Positions 13,228 to 14,973 of a stretch of DNA of 14,973 nucleotides are shown in pieces. The stretch comes from an uncultured Porphyromonadaceae bacterium. Lineage in GTDB: Bacteria > Bacteroidota > Bacteroidia > Bacteroidales > Muribaculaceae. Positions within the stretch are counted from its first letter, which is position 1; each line of letters opens with the position of its first letter. Under the pieces are notes generated by a model that was not told where the DNA came from, ran no database searches, and saw nothing but the letters and a program-made list of their open reading frames with translations. The position numbers were made by a program, and so were the translations under genes. The stretch covers positions 1-14,973 of the forward strand of contig CAMWMW010000002.1 in NCBI GenBank assembly GCA_947175455.1, written 5' to 3'.

Positions 13228-14295
13228 ATGAATAAATACAGTCATCGTGGCTTAAATATATTCCGTTACCTGATGTTTCTTATACCATTGCTTTGGGCGG
13301 GATGTGTGAAGAATGAGATAAAGGTGGAATATCAGCTTCCGGCAAATGTCAATGACGCATACAGGATGGTATATTATGCGTCTGATCCGGTGAAAGGGTG
13401 GTTTGTGGAGACAGTCGCCGCCGTGCAGGGGGGCAAGGCTCAGGTGATATGTGCCACGGCGAATCCGACAATAGTATATATACAAGGCTCGGGTTCTGTG
13501 CCTAAAGCCGCGTTTTATGCTGAAAGGGGAGACAAGATAAAGATTACCGGCGAAGGCTCTGACCCCTACTCATGGAATATATCCGGCAACAGGCTCACGG
13601 AGGAATGGAACGGATGGCGGCTTGAGAATAAAACTGCGCTGTCTTCGGGTGATTACCGTAAGATAAACACGGCAGTCGAGAAATATGTAAAGGGAAATCC
13701 GGAGAATCCATTGTCTACGCTGTTGCTGCTCATTTATTTCAACAGGCGTGGCGATGATTCCCGTTTCCGCGAATTATGGCAGGTTCTGAAGGGGAAGGCT
13801 CTTGAACCCAGATGGATGCAATTGGTCGGACGCGGTGACATGCCGGGAGGCTCGCCTGCGATTCCACATAAAATGGAAGAGATGATATTGCATACGTTCG
13901 GCAATGGAGTCGACACCCTGAATATCGGAAACAAGCCGGTGTTTTTGTATTTCTGGAGAGAGAAAGACGCCGGGAGGGACGACAGACTGATTCAGTTGAA
14001 GAAGCTTGTTGAAGACTTTCCTGATTCGTCATCCCGTATCATAGCCGATGTGTGTTTTGATCCAGATTCCATCGGGTGGATGTCGGTGGTGCGGAAAGAT
14101 TCACTATCGAAGGTTGTAAGGGGGTGGAACTTCCATGCAGAAACCGATTCCTTGATGACAAGGGTCGGTGTGGGGCGCACACCCTGGTTTATGGTTTTCG
14201 ACAAGTCAGGGAAGGCTGTTTATGTCGGCGACAGGAGTGATGACGCAGACAAGGCTTTCAGGAAGGCTGCCGGTAATAATGCGCCAAAAAAATAA
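13228..14295 (+). CDS. DUF4369/thioredoxin-fold lipoprotein lacking the CXXC pair
   Basis: The ATG at 13228 gives a 355-residue protein with a signal peptide (FRYLMFLIPLLWAG) and a lipobox-like LLWAGC at Cys26. This suggests a lipoprotein on the periplasmic side of a membrane. Trp at -3 of the lipobox is unusual. Residues ~30-140 resemble the DUF4369 domain (GDKIKITGEG, SGNRLTEEWNGW). Residues ~225-350 resemble a TlpA/AhpC-type thioredoxin fold: NKPVFLYFWREKDAGRDD where WxxWCxxC is normal, then GVGRTPWFMVFDKSGKAVY with the cis-proline loop. The redox cysteines are absent, so ordinary disulfide exchange is unlikely. An in-frame ATG at 13129 is rejected because the hairpin terminator (13150-13187) would lie inside the gene and the signal peptide would be buried. 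yifB starts 13 nt downstream, so the two are probably co-transcribed. Exact function unknown. Confidence 0.8.
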   Translation: MNKYSHRGLNIFRYLMFLIPLLWAGCVKNEIKVEYQLPANVNDAYRMVYYASDPVKGWFVETVAAVQGGKAQVICATANPTIVYIQGSGSVPKAAFYAERGDKIKITGEGSDPYSWNISGNRLTEEWNGWRLENKTALSSGDYRKINTAVEKYVKGNPENPLSTLLLLIYFNRRGDDSRFRELWQVLKGKALEPRWMQLVGRGDMPGGSPAIPHKMEEMILHTFGNGVDTLNIGNKPVFLYFWREKDAGRDDRLIQLKKLVEDFPDSSSRIIADVCFDPDSIGWMSVVRKDSLSKVVRGWNFHAETDSLMTRVGVGRTPWFMVFDKSGKAVYVGDRSDDADKAFRKAAGNNAPKK

Positions 14296-14308
14296 CGGTA
14301 AAAAAGAG

Positions 14309-14973
14309 ATGCTTATGCTGACAAAAGTATATTCCGCCGCAATCAACGGCATAGATGCCTTTCCGGTGACGATAGAGACAGTCATGACAAACGGAATAGG
14401 TTTCTCGATAGTGGGTATGGCTGATCAGTCTGTCAGGGAAAGCTATCAGCGCATTGCCGCGGCATTGCAGTATTCCGGTTTCTCATTTCCTCATTTCAGG
14501 ATAACGGTAAACCTTTCTCCGGCAGACGAACGCAAGGAAGGTGCGTCTTTCGATCTCCCGATCGCAATAGGTCTGCTGACATCATCGGAGATGATCAAGT
14601 GTGACAATCTCGGCGAATACATGATGATGGGGGAACTGAGCCTTGACGGATCTGTTATGCCCGTAAAGGGGGCGTTGCCTATGGCAATAAAGGCGAGGGA
14701 GATGGGCTTCAAACGGCTTATTGTGCCTGAGGCAAACGTGACGGAAGCTGCAGTTGTCAATAAAATTGATGTATTCGGAGTGAAAGATCTCGCGCAGGTG
14801 GCGGCGTTGCTTGGCGGCGCGTCTGATCTGCAGCCCGTAAGGATAAACACAAGGGAACTGTTTACCCGCGAGTTTGAGGAATTCGATTTCGATTTTTCAG
14901 AAGTGAAGGGGCAGGAGAGTGTCAAACGCGCGTTTGAAGTCGCTTCGGCCGGTGGCCATAACATACTCCTCGT
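14309..14973 (+). CDS. yifB: YifB/ComM-type Mg-chelatase-like AAA+ ATPase (5' part)
   Basis: The first 221 codons are present and the gene continues past the window edge. The start MLMLTKVYSAAINGIDAFPV is typical of YifB; the second ATG, at 14315, is an equally good start. Residues ~20-170 form the Lon-protease-S5-like N-terminal domain: GFSIVGMADQSVRESYQRI, ITVNLSPADERKEGASFDLP, GELSLDGSV and PVKGALPMAIKARE. FDFSEVKGQESVKRAFEVA and GGHNILL lead into the Walker A loop, which lies just beyond the end. ComM relatives help branch migration during natural transformation; the role in Bacteroidetes is not known to me. The coding frame is intact over the visible part. It follows the lipoprotein gene by 13 nt. 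Confidence 0.92.
   Translation, partial: MLMLTKVYSAAINGIDAFPVTIETVMTNGIGFSIVGMADQSVRESYQRIAAALQYSGFSFPHFRITVNLSPADERKEGASFDLPIAIGLLTSSEMIKCDNLGEYMMMGELSLDGSVMPVKGALPMAIKAREMGFKRLIVPEANVTEAAVVNKIDVFGVKDLAQVAALLGGASDLQPVRINTRELFTREFEEFDFDFSEVKGQESVKRAFEVASAGGHNILL

Overview
The window looks like a chromosomal segment of an anaerobic Bacteroidales bacterium. A gut lineage such as Muribaculaceae is my best guess, but this is inferred from gene content and style rather than from any search. Four things point this way: a ferredoxin-dependent 2-oxoacid oxidoreductase pair (KorA/KorB), a Bacteroidetes-type WYL regulator, a DUF4369/thioredoxin-like lipoprotein, and repeated matches to the Bacteroidetes promoter (TTG about 20 nt before TAnnTTTG) with no obvious Shine-Dalgarno sequences.

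Layout. 1-3042: a promoter, then korA and korB (2-oxoglutarate:ferredoxin oxidoreductase). The last ~46 codons of korB are out of frame. 3085-3129: an 18-bp perfect hairpin terminator. 3238-4749: acpP and fabF (fatty-acid synthesis), closed by a terminator. 4901-6904: gyrB with its own promoter. 6922-8777, minus strand: folA (dihydrofolate reductase) overlapping a GT4 glycosyltransferase by ATGA, convergent with gyrB. 8778-8977: an AT-rich divergent control region with a 7-bp inverted repeat. 8978-11911: a Na+/phosphate cotransporter with a PhoU-like tail, then mannose-1-phosphate guanylyltransferase. 12023-13125: a WYL-domain regulator with a promoter and a possible 19-codon leader ORF whose stop overlaps its start. 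13150-13187: a strong terminator. 13228-14973: a thioredoxin-fold lipoprotein without the usual CXXC, followed closely by the start of a YifB/ComM-type ATPase that runs off the window.

How the genes work together. Most are housekeeping genes: central carbon metabolism, lipid synthesis, DNA topology, folate, phosphate uptake and GDP-mannose supply. The glycosyltransferase and GDP-mannose gene both serve surface polysaccharide, though they are not in one operon. I see no CRISPR array, transposase, phage gene, toxin-antitoxin pair, rRNA or tRNA, and no clear new multi-gene system. The points most worth checking are the korB frameshift, the folA start/extension and its coupling to a glycosyltransferase, the leader ORF before the WYL gene, the folA/transporter control region, and the cysteine-less thioredoxin-like lipoprotein. 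No gene-free gap exceeds 300 nt; the longest lies between manC and the WYL gene.
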